18,550 nucleotides of DNA from the NCBI GenBank assembly GCA_051008895.1, contig JBPCXI010000200.1, positions 1-18,550 on the forward strand. The letters are read 5' to 3'. Source of the DNA: SMWD01 sp051008895. Lineage in GTDB: Bacteria; Pseudomonadota; Gammaproteobacteria; Steroidobacterales; GCA-2729495. Positions within the stretch are counted from its first letter, which is position 1; each line of letters opens with the position of its first letter. The notes under the pieces were generated by a model. The model made no database searches, was not told the origin of the DNA, and was given only the letters and a program-made list of their open reading frames with translations. A program made the position numbers and the translations under genes. Below are positions 1-8,974 of the stretch, in pieces.

Positions 1-693
1 CTGATCGAGTGCGCGCTCGACGGCGGCGTCCGACACTTTGTGTTCTCTTCAACCGCAGCTGTCTACGGTCAGCCGGAGACCGGCGTCTGCGCCGAGGACT
101 CGGCGCTGGCGCCGATCAATCCGTACGGCACGTCGAAACTGATGACGGAATGGATGCTGCGGGACGTGTGCGCCGTCAACGACATGTCGCACGTAACGCT
201 GCGCTATTTCAACGTCGCCGGTAGCGACCCCGAGGGTCGCATTGGTCAGTCGACCGCGAAGGCGACACTGCTAACCAAGGTTGCATGCGAGGCGGCGGTC
301 GGGAAACGCGACAAGCTTTTCATTTTCGGTACGGACTACGACACGCCGGACGGCACCGGGGTCCGCGACTACATTCACGTCGAGGATCTCGCGACAGCGC
401 ATCTCGATGCGCTGACGTACCTGCGGGGCGGCGGCGAATCAACGACCCTGAACTGCGGTTACGGGCACGGCTTCAGTGTCCGCGAGGTGCTCGCCGCCGT
501 CGAGCGCGCGCACGGCAAGACGCTGCCGATAGAGGAAGGGCCGCGCCGCGCCGGCGACCCGGCGATGCTGATCGCGAAGTGCGACCGCGCACGGCAGACA
601 CTCGGGTGGACGCCGCGTTACGACGATCTCGACCAGATTGTCACGACGTCATTGAACTGGGAAAAACGCCTGCTCGATCATCCGGTCGATTGA
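1..693 (+). CDS. galE: UDP-glucose 4-epimerase, 5'-truncated by the window edge
   Basis: The reading frame is open from base 1 and gives the last 230 residues of an extended short-chain dehydrogenase. GalE interconverts UDP-glucose and UDP-galactose in the cytoplasm, using bound NAD. The visible part contains the SSTAAVYG strand, the YGTSK catalytic Tyr/Lys motif, LRYFNVAGSDPEGRIG, GTDYDTPDGTGVRDYIHVEDLA and a C-terminal NCGYGHGFSVREV block, all diagnostic of GalE. The missing part is roughly the first 100 residues with the NAD-binding glycine motif. It ends 4 bp from the convergent prsR stop. Next to exopolysaccharide genes it probably supplies a nucleotide sugar for the polymer, which is inference. 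Substrate specificity (UDP-Glc against UDP-GlcNAc) cannot be read from this part. Confidence 0.93.
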   Translation: MIECALDGGVRHFVFSSTAAVYGQPETGVCAEDSALAPINPYGTSKLMTEWMLRDVCAVNDMSHVTLRYFNVAGSDPEGRIGQSTAKATLLTKVACEAAVGKRDKLFIFGTDYDTPDGTGVRDYIHVEDLATAHLDALTYLRGGGESTTLNCGYGHGFSVREVLAAVERAHGKTLPIEEGPRRAGDPAMLIAKCDRARQTLGWTPRYDDLDQIVTTSLNWEKRLLDHPVD

Positions 694-697
694 CACG

Positions 698-2065
<1,368 letters not shown>

Positions 2066-2118
2066 GTCGCGAATTTAACCGATTTGTCGCCGCGAGTCCG
2101 GTCGCGCGTCGCAGTCCG

Positions 2119-4188
2119 TCACTGCGTGACCGGCAATCGAATCACCACGCTCGTGCCGTGCTCCGGCTCCGATTCGACTTCCAGCGAACCGCCGGACTCG
2201 ACCACGAACGTCCGCGCCTGGTAGGCCCCGATCCCCATGCCCTGGCTGCCCTTCGTGCTGTCGAATGGGCGAAACAGGCGCGTGCGAATGAATTCAGCCG
2301 GCATGCCGCAGCCGTCGTCCTGGATGCTGATCTCCGCGTTGCCCTGGCGTTCCTGCAGCCGGATCATGACTGAGCCTTCGGCCGACGTCGCCTCCTGCGC
2401 GTTGCGGATCAGATGCGCAATCACCGCGGTGAAACGCTCACGGTCGATCTGCGCACTCAGCGTCTCGCCCTTGTTCTCGAATTTGGGCTCGGGCTGCCGC
2501 GTTTCGGTTTTCGCGATCGCATCGCGTAACGCGTCGCTGAGCCCGACGCGCTCACGCGGTCCGCTGGTATCGCCGCTCTGCAATTGCCGCAGCAATTTGT
2601 TCATGCGCGCAACCGAGTTCTCGATCGTCGCCATCGCGTCCTCGAAGAACGCGGGATTGCCCTTGTGCCGGGCCGCATTCTTGACCATCAGGGACTGCTG
2701 GGCGATCAGATTCTTGAGATCGTGCATGACGAACGCTGTGAGCCGGTTGAACGCCTCGAACTGCTGCGCCTCGGCGAGCTGCTGGTCGGCCTGGTATTGC
2801 GCGAGATGCGCCGCGACCTGGCGGCCGGACGTGCGCAACAGGTCGATCTCCTCGAACGTGAGCCGAAACGCGGAGCTCGCCTGAAACAGCACGATGAAGC
2901 CAAGCAGGTCCTCGTGACTGATCAACGGCACCACGAGCAGCGCATTGGGTAGATGCTCCATCCAGGCCGGCCGGCGCAGACCCTCGTACAGCTCCGGATC
3001 ACGATCCAGTTCCGCCGTATCGAGTATCCACTGACGCTCGCACATGAACGACAGCGCCGGATCGTGCCGTGCGACCTCGGCGTCCGACAACGTGCGCGTG
3101 TTCCACGACGCCGTGCAGACGTAAGGATCATCTTCGTTCGCACGCAACCACAGCAGGCCGGCCGGCGCGCCAACGATCTGCGCGACGGCCTTGATCGCAC
3201 GCTCGGGCAGCGGCATCGACTGCTCCGGCGCTGCGAGCGTGTCGATCAGGCGCAACCATTCTTCGCGGTAGTCGAAGCGAAACGGCAGGAAGTGCTTGCT
3301 GACGAATACCCGCAGCCGCGCACTGAGGTTCTCGGAAAACAAAAACAGCGCCATCGGCGCACCGGCAGCGATCATCAGCAGCGCCGCGAGTGGCTGCGCG
3401 CGATCGACGCCCATGGAGCGATACAGAGGCGTCAACACCAGCACGATGATCAGAATGCCGAGCATCGGCAGAAAGCGCGGCACGTAGGCTCGGCCCTGCG
3501 GCGATACGAAGATCTCGAGCGACCACTGCGGCCGCCGGCGGGCCGCATACCAGGTGATGCAGACGGCCCCGACCACGACGACCATGCGCAGGATCAGCAG
3601 CCACGGCGGCGCGGCGCCAGCGAGAGTCGCCACGCCGAAAGTGACTGCCTGCGCGCCGCTGATGACGCCGGTCGCCGCGGCGAGTGCTCGCAGCGTGCCA
3701 CGATCTTCGACCGGTGCGTCGCGATTGAGCTGCGCGGCCAGCGCGAAGCACATCAGCGCAACGCTGAGCCCGATCACGTGAAAATAGCTCGCCGCCCTGT
3801 CGCTATCGCCGTCGCGCGACACCACGACCCATGCGATCAATGCGACCGCGCCGACGACGACGAACCAGAACAGGTACAGGCTGCGCCGCACGGTCTCCGG
3901 CATGGATTGCCGATACGGGCCGCGCAACAGGTAATACAGCAACAAAAACCAGGCGAACAAGAACACAGTCTCGACGGCGAAGGTCAGCGCGTCGAGCCAG
4001 TAATCGCCGGGCGGCCGCACCGACAACGCGAAATACAGGCCCCAGACCGTGCCCGTGATCGCGATTGCCAGCAGCTGCTTGTTCAGCACGCCGCCGCCGG
4101 CGGTGACGCCGACATATAGCCCGAGCAGCAGGAATGCAGCGGCCACGACGATGTAGCCGGACATCGGATTTACGAGGCCGTCGATCAC
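2119..4188 (-). CDS. prsK: PEP-CTERM system sensor histidine kinase PrsK
   Basis: A membrane histidine kinase of up to 689 residues. About eight hydrophobic segments occupy roughly residues 10-290, followed by a GAF-like domain (about 325-465) and a coiled linker. The H-box is FVMHDLKNL with H489, the N-box N596 (IRNAQEA), G1 DDGCG (624-628) and G2 MGIGAY (651-656). The unusual HDLKN H-box and the multi-pass N-terminus match the PrsK family. It should phosphorylate PrsR, encoded next downstream. The signal sensed is unknown. The frame opens with GTG at 4188; an ATG eight codons later (4164) is an equally plausible start just before the first membrane segment. Neither start has a clear ribosome-binding site. 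Confidence 0.92.
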   Translation of the reverse strand: MIDGLVNPMSGYIVVAAAFLLLGLYVGVTAGGGVLNKQLLAIAITGTVWGLYFALSVRPPGDYWLDALTFAVETVFLFAWFLLLYYLLRGPYRQSMPETVRRSLYLFWFVVVGAVALIAWVVVSRDGDSDRAASYFHVIGLSVALMCFALAAQLNRDAPVEDRGTLRALAAATGVISGAQAVTFGVATLAGAAPPWLLILRMVVVVGAVCITWYAARRRPQWSLEIFVSPQGRAYVPRFLPMLGILIIVLVLTPLYRSMGVDRAQPLAALLMIAAGAPMALFLFSENLSARLRVFVSKHFLPFRFDYREEWLRLIDTLAAPEQSMPLPERAIKAVAQIVGAPAGLLWLRANEDDPYVCTASWNTRTLSDAEVARHDPALSFMCERQWILDTAELDRDPELYEGLRRPAWMEHLPNALLVVPLISHEDLLGFIVLFQASSAFRLTFEEIDLLRTSGRQVAAHLAQYQADQQLAEAQQFEAFNRLTAFVMHDLKNLIAQQSLMVKNAARHKGNPAFFEDAMATIENSVARMNKLLRQLQSGDTSGPRERVGLSDALRDAIAKTETRQPEPKFENKGETLSAQIDRERFTAVIAHLIRNAQEATSAEGSVMIRLQERQGNAEISIQDDGCGMPAEFIRTRLFRPFDSTKGSQGMGIGAYQARTFVVESGGSLEVESEPEHGTSVVIRLPVTQ

Positions 4189-4390
4189 GTCAGCCCGTCG
4201 CGCTGGCTTCCATTCAGAGTCATATCCGCATCACCCCCGCGCTCTCGTCACGCGTCGCCGACGATGATAATTCATTTAAAGGCATTGGTTTAGCAACGCT
4301 ATCTCAACTCCGGCTAGCGCATTCGCGCCCCGCGTGACGCCCGGCAAAAAATCGCGGAATTCGGAATTTTTTCAAGCGCTTGGGCCATTG

Positions 4391-4419
4391 TTGACACACT
4401 TTTTGGCCTCGCGTACAGT
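4391..4419 (+). promoter_or_regulatory. Sigma-70 promoter of the tRNA-Ala/tRNA-Glu unit
   Basis: A perfect -35 TTGACA (4391-4396), a 17-bp spacer and a -10 TACAGT (4414-4419) stand 14 bp before tRNA-Ala. A run of A/T lies upstream (4365-4372). The stretch between the -10 and the expected start (CTCGCCG) is G+C-rich, as in discriminators of stringently controlled stable-RNA promoters. That regulation is inferred. Confidence 0.8.
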
Positions 4420-4433
4420 CTCGCCGCAGTTTC

Positions 4434-4509
<76 letters not shown>

Positions 4510-4518
4510 GAAAATCAC

Positions 4519-4593
4519 GTCCCCATCGTCTAGCGGTTAGGACTCCGCCCTTTCACGGCGGCAACAGGGGTTCGAACCCCCTTGGGGACGCCA
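4519..4593 (+). tRNA. tRNA-Glu (anticodon TTC)
   Basis: A complete 75-nt cloverleaf. The acceptor pairs GTCCCCA with TGGGGAC, the anticodon stem is CCGCC/GGCGG with loop CTTTCAC (anticodon TTC), and the T-arm is AGGGG/CCCCT with TTCGAAC. The discriminator G and CCA are encoded. The last CCA base is one base from the stop codon of gltX, which runs towards it on the other strand. No terminator hairpin with a T-run is visible between them. Confidence 0.97.
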
Positions 4594-4594
4594 C

Positions 4595-6004
4595 CTATCC
4601 GGCGGCGCGCGCGTCGATAAACTCCAATGCCATTCCCAGGCGCGCGAGCATCCGTTCGCGGCCGACGAGTTCGATCGTCACATCGATTGGCGGCGACACG
4701 CCCGCGCCGGTCGCCGCCACGCGGAGCGGCTGGCCGAGCTTACCGAAGCCGAGCTCGTGACGTGTCGCGATCGCCTCGATTGCCGCGTGCAAATCGTCGG
4801 CGCGCCACGCATCGAGTGCCGCGAACGCGTCACGCACGTCGGCGAGTGGCCCGCGAATGACCGGCCGCAAATGTTTTTTCGCGGCTTTCGGCTCGAAGGA
4901 TTCGAAATCCCGGAACAGATACACACAACTCTGAGCAAGGTCGGACAGCGTCGTCGCGCGTTCGCGATACGCGTCCACGACCGCCTCGAGCGACGGACCG
5001 TCGGCGGGGTCCAGCTCAATCGCAGCGAGCTGTGTCGCTAGCCCCGGCGCGAGCTCGGCTGCGGACGCCGCGATGATGTACTGCTGATTCAGCCACGTGA
5101 GCTTCTCCGGGCTAAAGCGCGACGCCGCCGCGTTGACGTCCTCGAGCCGGAATAACTCGATCATCTCGTCCCGGGTAAAGACCTCCTGGTCCCCGTGCGA
5201 CCAGCCGAGCCGGACGAGATAATTCAGCATCGCCTCGGGCAGGTAACCTTGATCCCGGTAGTCGAGTATGTTGACGGCACCATGTCGCTTCGACAGCTTC
5301 GCGCCGTCTTCGCCGAGAATCATCGGCAGGTGCGCATACGTCGGCCGCTCGAGGCCCAGCGCCTGAATCATGTTGATCTGGCGCGGCGTGTTGTTCAGGT
5401 GATCGTCGCCGCGGATGACGTGCGTGATGCCCATGTCCGCATCGTCGATCACGACGCTGAAGTGATACGTCGGCGAACCGTCGCTGCGCATGATAACGAG
5501 ATCGTCGAGTTCCGCGTTCGCATACTCGACGCGACCGCGCACTGCGTCGTCGATCTCGATGATGCCGTCGCGCGGCGTTTTGAACCGCACGACGGGATCG
5601 ACACCGGCGACGGGCGCCGTGCGTGCGCGGCACCGGCCGTCGTAACGCGGGTTTTCGCCGGCAGCGCGCTGCTTGGCGCGCATGTCCTCCAGCTCCTCCG
5701 GCGTGCAATAGCAATGGTACGCGTGGCCATCCGCGAGCAGCGCGGCGCAGACTTCGCGATAACGCTCGCCGCGCCGGCTCTGATAGTGCGGCCCCTCATC
5801 CCAGTCGAGGCCCACCCACTCCATGCCCTGCAATATGATGTCGATCGACTGCTGCGTCGAGCGTTCGCGGTCCGTGTCCTCGATCCGCAACACGAAACTG
5901 CCGCCATGATGGCGCGCAAACAACCAGCTGAACAGCGCCGTGCGCACCCCGCCTATGTGCAGGAATCCGGTCGGACTGGGCGCGAATCGTGTCTTGATCG
6001 TCAT
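4595..6004 (-). CDS. gltX: Glutamyl-tRNA synthetase
   Basis: A class I synthetase of 469 residues (E. coli GltX has 471) that charges tRNA-Glu in the cytoplasm. The N-terminus is TRFAPSPTGFLHIGG with the HIGH-type signature at 16-19. The KMSKS-type loop is KLSKR (236-240), followed by an anticodon-binding helical region. The zinc-type insertion has C98, C100 and C125, but the fourth ligand (His127 in E. coli) is Ala here. I chose ATG at 6004 because MTIKTRFAPSPTG matches the family start; an ATG at 6016 would add four residues (MPAE), and the frame also continues open further upstream. The gene is convergent with its own substrate tRNA gene at a 1-bp gap and divergent from the phosphopantetheinyl transferase. 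Confidence 0.97.
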   Translation of the reverse strand: MTIKTRFAPSPTGFLHIGGVRTALFSWLFARHHGGSFVLRIEDTDRERSTQQSIDIILQGMEWVGLDWDEGPHYQSRRGERYREVCAALLADGHAYHCYCTPEELEDMRAKQRAAGENPRYDGRCRARTAPVAGVDPVVRFKTPRDGIIEIDDAVRGRVEYANAELDDLVIMRSDGSPTYHFSVVIDDADMGITHVIRGDDHLNNTPRQINMIQALGLERPTYAHLPMILGEDGAKLSKRHGAVNILDYRDQGYLPEAMLNYLVRLGWSHGDQEVFTRDEMIELFRLEDVNAAASRFSPEKLTWLNQQYIIAASAAELAPGLATQLAAIELDPADGPSLEAVVDAYRERATTLSDLAQSCVYLFRDFESFEPKAAKKHLRPVIRGPLADVRDAFAALDAWRADDLHAAIEAIATRHELGFGKLGQPLRVAATGAGVSPPIDVTIELVGRERMLARLGMALEFIDARAAG

Positions 6005-6101
6005 CTCGGCGGGCATTCTAACGCACCGCATCGTGCGCGGTGGCGCGCGCGTGAATTGCTTGGCACACTGGTCCCGTCCCCGCCCGACTCAATCCCCACC
6101 A

Positions 6102-6758
6102 ATGACCGACCCGTCCGACATTCTGCAGGCCCTGCTCCCGACCGCGGCCTGCGGCGCGTTTTCGTCCCGGCGACCGCACGACTTCGAATTGCTGGCCGAG
6201 GAACGCGACTGCGCGGAATCCATGCCGGATCGTCGGCTGCGCGACTTTCTCAATGGTCGAGCCTGCGCGCGCCTCGCGCTGAACCGTCTCGGATTCGCGG
6301 ACTGCCCGGTGCCGATCGGCGCGAATCGCGAACCGCTGTGGCCCGACGGCGTCGTCGGCAGCATCTCGCACTGCGGCGAAAAGGCCGCCGCGGTCGTTGC
6401 CCGCGTCGACGCGATCGGCGGTATCGGGCTGGACATCGAGCTCGGCGAGGATCTTGACGAAGCGCTGGTGCCGATGATTTGCCGCGATGAAGAACAACGC
6501 TACCTCGCGTCGAGCGCCGCGCGGCTGCGCATCGCCAAACTGATATTCAGCGCCAAGGAGAGCATCTTCAAATGCATCTGGCCGTCGGTACGGCGGTTCG
6601 TGGATTTCCAGGAGGTCAGCGTACAGCTGGACCTCGATCGTAATGCATTCACCGCAAGCGCCCGTTCGACCGAGCTGCCGGCGGATCTGCTCGAGCGCCT
6701 GCGCGGCCGCATCGGTCGAGCCGACGGGCTGCTCGTCACGTCTGCCTTTCTGTCGTAA
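6102..6758 (+). CDS. 4'-phosphopantetheinyl transferase (EntD/Sfp superfamily)
   Basis: A 218-residue cytoplasmic enzyme expected to move phosphopantetheine from CoA to a serine of a carrier protein. The visible family motifs are NGRACAR (51-57), PLW...GSISHC (78-91), the Mg-binding GIGLDIE (108-114, D111 and E113) and FSAKESIFKCIWP (149-161, K152 and E153). The length fits the EntD-like group. The frame is open further upstream, but ATG 6102 gives the normal family N-terminus; the 97-bp gap to the divergent gltX start shows no clear promoter. No carrier-protein, polyketide or NRPS gene is in the window, so the acceptor is unknown. It may simply be the general housekeeping enzyme placed among exopolysaccharide genes. 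Confidence 0.9.
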   Translation: MTDPSDILQALLPTAACGAFSSRRPHDFELLAEERDCAESMPDRRLRDFLNGRACARLALNRLGFADCPVPIGANREPLWPDGVVGSISHCGEKAAAVVARVDAIGGIGLDIELGEDLDEALVPMICRDEEQRYLASSAARLRIAKLIFSAKESIFKCIWPSVRRFVDFQEVSVQLDLDRNAFTASARSTELPADLLERLRGRIGRADGLLVTSAFLS

Positions 6759-6784
6759 CGGTTGAGTGCCCCGCGGGACAGCGC

Positions 6785-6816
6785 CGGTTGACATAACCGC
6801 CGGACAGATTGTGTCC
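6785..6816. promoter_or_regulatory. Two tandem inverted repeats before the export gene; candidate PrsR site
   Basis: Two perfect 5-bp inverted repeats, each with a 5-bp spacer, lie side by side: CGGTT-GACAT-AACCG (6785-6799) and GGACA-GATTG-TGTCC (6802-6816). Their centres are 17 bp apart, at about -66 and -49 from the predicted sigma-54 start site. Sigma-54 activators usually bind dyads upstream of the promoter, and PrsR is encoded in the window. That PrsR binds here is inference. Confidence 0.45.
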
Positions 6817-6831
6817 ATCCGCGCCAATTCG

Positions 6832-6847
6832 TGGCATGGTAGTCGCC
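6832..6847 (+). promoter_or_regulatory. Candidate sigma-54 (-24/-12) promoter for the export gene
   Basis: TGGCATGGTAGTCGCC keeps the invariant GG (6833-6834) and GC (6845-6846) with exactly 10 bases between them. It matches most of the TGGCACG-N4-TTGC consensus, with mismatches CAC to CAT and TTGC to TCGC. The predicted start is near 6858, leaving a 23-nt leader with CGGAG (6869-6873) placed 7 bases before the ATG at 6881. This fits control by the sigma-54 activator PrsR. Confidence 0.55.
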
Positions 6848-6880
6848 GTTTCAGTACCGGACGAATTTCGGAGCCATGGC

Positions 6881-7483
6881 ATGAGTCAAAACACAACAAG
6901 AATCATCAGCTGGCCGTCCGCACTGGCGGCGTGCGCCGCGCTGCTGCTGCTGACCACCGCGCAGGCGCAGGACGATACCGCGTCCACCGCGATGCGCGCG
7001 CCGTACACCGTTAATCCGGGCGACGTGCTGTCGATCACGGTCTGGAAGGAAGAGGACCTGCAGCGCCAGGTCATCGTGCGACCCGACGGCGCGTTCTCAT
7101 TTCCGCTGACGGGCGACATCCAGGCCGAGGGCCAGTCCGTCGAACAGATTCGTCAGGCCGTCGCGAACCGGCTCGAAAGGTTCATACCGGATCCGGTGGT
7201 CACCGTCGCGGTCGACGACCTCGGCGGCAACAAGGTCTATGTCATCGGCCAGGTGAATCGGCCCGGCGAGTTCCGCGCCGCGGGACAAATGGACGTCATG
7301 CAGGCGTTGAGTATGGGCGGCGGCATGACCGCGTTCGCGCAAACCGGCGACATCCGCATACTGCGCCGCGGGATCGACGGCAGACTGATCGCGATACGGT
7401 TCGACTACAAGGATATCGAGAAAGGCAAGCGCCTCGAACAGAACATCCTGCTCGAGCCGGGCGACGTCGTCGTTGTGCCTTAG
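6881..7483 (+). CDS. XrtA/PEP-CTERM system polysaccharide export protein (Wza-like, short form)
   Basis: A 200-residue periplasmic/outer-membrane export protein. An N-terminal signal (hydrophobic 13-27, likely cut after AQA at 27-29) is followed by a Poly_export domain that begins YTVNPGDVLSITVWKEEDL (42-60) and continues with VRPDGAFSFPLTGDIQAEG. A SLBB-type domain follows (about 118-165, VYVIGQVNRPGEF). It ends with LLEPGDVVVVP, as members of this family do. The family forms or gates the outer-membrane channel for capsule or exopolysaccharide; this short form is typical of PEP-CTERM loci. I chose ATG 6881 because CGGAG lies 7 bases upstream and the signal peptide starts there. The barrel gene follows after 47 bp. 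Confidence 0.92.
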   Translation: MSQNTTRIISWPSALAACAALLLLTTAQAQDDTASTAMRAPYTVNPGDVLSITVWKEEDLQRQVIVRPDGAFSFPLTGDIQAEGQSVEQIRQAVANRLERFIPDPVVTVAVDDLGGNKVYVIGQVNRPGEFRAAGQMDVMQALSMGGGMTAFAQTGDIRILRRGIDGRLIAIRFDYKDIEKGKRLEQNILLEPGDVVVVP

Positions 7484-7530
7484 ATCTCTGATAGCCGTAG
7501 ATCGCCGATAACCTATAGCTGCACGATTGG

Positions 7531-8868
7531 ATGACCGAATCCAGGACAACAAGTTGGTCAGCGGCAGCGCCGGCAGCCATGGGCAAGTCCAGGCGACTGC
7601 TTGTCCTGACCGCGACGTTCTCTATGCTGCTATCGGCAGTCCCCGCCGCCGCGGAGTGGCGCCTGGAACCCTACGTGGCCGGCGGCGCCCGCTTCGACTC
7701 AAATCCCCGCTACCTGTCGAGTCGACTCGATCCCGAATCCGCTTTGGGCACAATCGTCGACGCGCGCTTGCCGCTGATTTATCAATCACCGCGCGGCAAA
7801 TTCTCGTTAAGGCCGCGCGCGGTCTACAGCTTTTATCCCGACAGCGACGATGAAGACCTCGAGGACCGCGACCACTTTTTGCTCGGCGATGCCAATCGCA
7901 TCACGAGGCGGTCGGACACCGGGGTCAGCTTCGGCTACACGGACCTGAGCCTGCGCACCAGTGAACTCCAGTCGGCGGGAGACTCTTCGGCCGGCGGGTC
8001 CGGCACCGGGCGGATTTTCTTCAAAGACAAACAGGATCGCTGGTACGTACAGCCCTACTGGTTGTTCCAATTCACCCCGAAGAATTCCATCACGTTGAAC
8101 GGCGGTTACGAGGAGGTCAGATACGACGAGGATTTCACGTCGACGCGATTTGACTACGACTACACCTTCGCGACCGCGACGTTGAGACGCGCGGTCGCCC
8201 GACGTCACACATTGGCGCTGAGACTTCAATTCACACAGTACGACGGCCTCAACAAAGATCTCGCGACGGAGAACGACAGCGAGACCAACAGCGCGAGTCT
8301 CGTCTATGAATACGACTGGTCGGAGACCGCCCGTGTCACGGTGGACCTCGGCGCAGCCCGAACGAAGAACACCGTGTCGCGACCGAATGCACTCGACCCG
8401 GTCACCGGGCCGTTCTGCAATCCTTCGCTGGTCTTCATCTTCCCCTGCGAGGTCAAGAACGACTCGACCAATTTTGTCGGGAACATCGAGGCGAGAAAGA
8501 AATCCGAGACGGTCGACTACGTCGTCACGGTCGGCCAATCGATAACGCCGAACTCCAACGGCGCCGAAGTGCTCCGCTTCAGCATCGACGCATCGGCAGA
8601 GAAAAGATTCTCTGGTCGCCTGTCCGGCAAAATAGGGATAATCGCGTTTACGCAGAATGACGTTGGAGACTCCAGCAACGCCTTTGACCGGGATTACATC
8701 CGCGGGCAAGTGCGACTGAATTACAAGTTCTCCCGCCACTGGGCGCTCTACGGCAGCTACGCATACACGTTCGACGATCAACGACTCACGCTGTCGAGCG
8801 ACAGAACAGCACGAAATCACTTCGCCTCTGCCGGAATCGTATTCAGCTCCGATCGCTGGCGCTGGTGA
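7531..8868 (+). CDS. Outer-membrane beta-barrel protein of the exopolysaccharide/PEP-CTERM locus
   Basis: A predicted exported barrel of 445 residues, or 429 if it starts at ATG 7579, where MGKSRRLLVLTATFSMLL begins a typical signal peptide cut after AAA. The mature part has many alternating polar/aromatic strands (for example WYVQPYWLFQF, HTLALRLQFTQYD, WALYGSYAYTFDD). It ends in FSSDRWRW, with the terminal aromatic expected of barrel proteins recognised by Bam. Position after the export protein, length and sequence character fit the PEP-CTERM-associated outer-membrane proteins found in such loci; the exact family is not certain. It may form or assist the pore for polymer secretion. Two Cys (near CNPSLVFIFPCEV) could form an extracellular disulfide loop. 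Its TGA stop lies within an 11-bp duplication shared with tRNA-Val. Confidence 0.82.
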   Translation: MTESRTTSWSAAAPAAMGKSRRLLVLTATFSMLLSAVPAAAEWRLEPYVAGGARFDSNPRYLSSRLDPESALGTIVDARLPLIYQSPRGKFSLRPRAVYSFYPDSDDEDLEDRDHFLLGDANRITRRSDTGVSFGYTDLSLRTSELQSAGDSSAGGSGTGRIFFKDKQDRWYVQPYWLFQFTPKNSITLNGGYEEVRYDEDFTSTRFDYDYTFATATLRRAVARRHTLALRLQFTQYDGLNKDLATENDSETNSASLVYEYDWSETARVTVDLGAARTKNTVSRPNALDPVTGPFCNPSLVFIFPCEVKNDSTNFVGNIEARKKSETVDYVVTVGQSITPNSNGAEVLRFSIDASAEKRFSGRLSGKIGIIAFTQNDVGDSSNAFDRDYIRGQVRLNYKFSRHWALYGSYAYTFDDQRLTLSSDRTARNHFASAGIVFSSDRWRW

Positions 8869-8887
8869 CTGGTGGGTGACTGGTGGG
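8866..8887. repeat. 11-bp tandem duplication joining the barrel stop codon and the tRNA-Val 3' end
   Basis: TGACTGGTGGG occurs twice in direct tandem (8866-8876 and 8877-8887). The first copy starts with the TGA stop of the barrel gene. The second covers the CCCACCA end of the minus-strand tRNA-Val. Read on the minus strand, the tRNA 3' end CCCACCA is followed 4 bases later by a second CCCACCA. Confidence 0.9.
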
Positions 8888-8957
8888 CGATACTGGATTC
8901 GAACCAGTGACTTCCGCCATGTGAAGACGGCGCTCTAACCAGCTGAGCTAATCGCCC
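8881..8957 (-). tRNA. tRNA-Val (anticodon CAC)
   Basis: A complete 77-nt cloverleaf on the minus strand. The acceptor is GGGCGAT/ATCGCCC, the D-stem GCTC/GAGC, the anticodon stem CCGTC/GGCGG (one G-T pair) with loop TTCACAT (anticodon CAC), and the T-arm ACTGG/CCAGT with TTCGAAT. Discriminator A and CCA are encoded. It lies between two plus-strand exopolysaccharide genes, 12 bp after the barrel stop codon. Confidence 0.97.
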
Positions 8958-8968
8958 GCCCGGCCGGA

Positions 8969-8974
8969 ATCATA
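8969..8974 (-). promoter_or_regulatory. Probable -10 element of the tRNA-Val promoter
   Basis: On the minus strand TATGAT (5 of 6 matches to TATAAT) lies 11 bp before the tRNA. It is followed by a G+C-rich discriminator (TCCGGCCGGGC), as in stable-RNA promoters. A convincing -35 at 16-18 bp is not visible, so the call is moderate. Confidence 0.45.

Noticed and set aside
2953..4119. Long plus-strand frame opposite prsK
   Set aside because: The protein is Arg/Gln/His-rich with no domain pattern; it mirrors the high-GC codon use of the prsK gene on the other strand.
4373..4382. Palindrome CAAGCGCTTG just upstream of the tRNA promoter
   Set aside because: Ten bases is short enough to occur by chance, and nothing else supports an operator there.
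5195..6457. Long plus-strand frame across gltX and the phosphopantetheinyl transferase
   Set aside because: It overlaps two genes with clear family motifs, and its own translation is Arg-rich without motifs.
6881..6940. Lipoprotein signal in the export protein (LAAC at residues 15-18)
   Set aside because: The hydrophobic stretch lies mostly after the Cys, and a normal signal peptidase I site (AQA) follows it, so a lipobox is unlikely.
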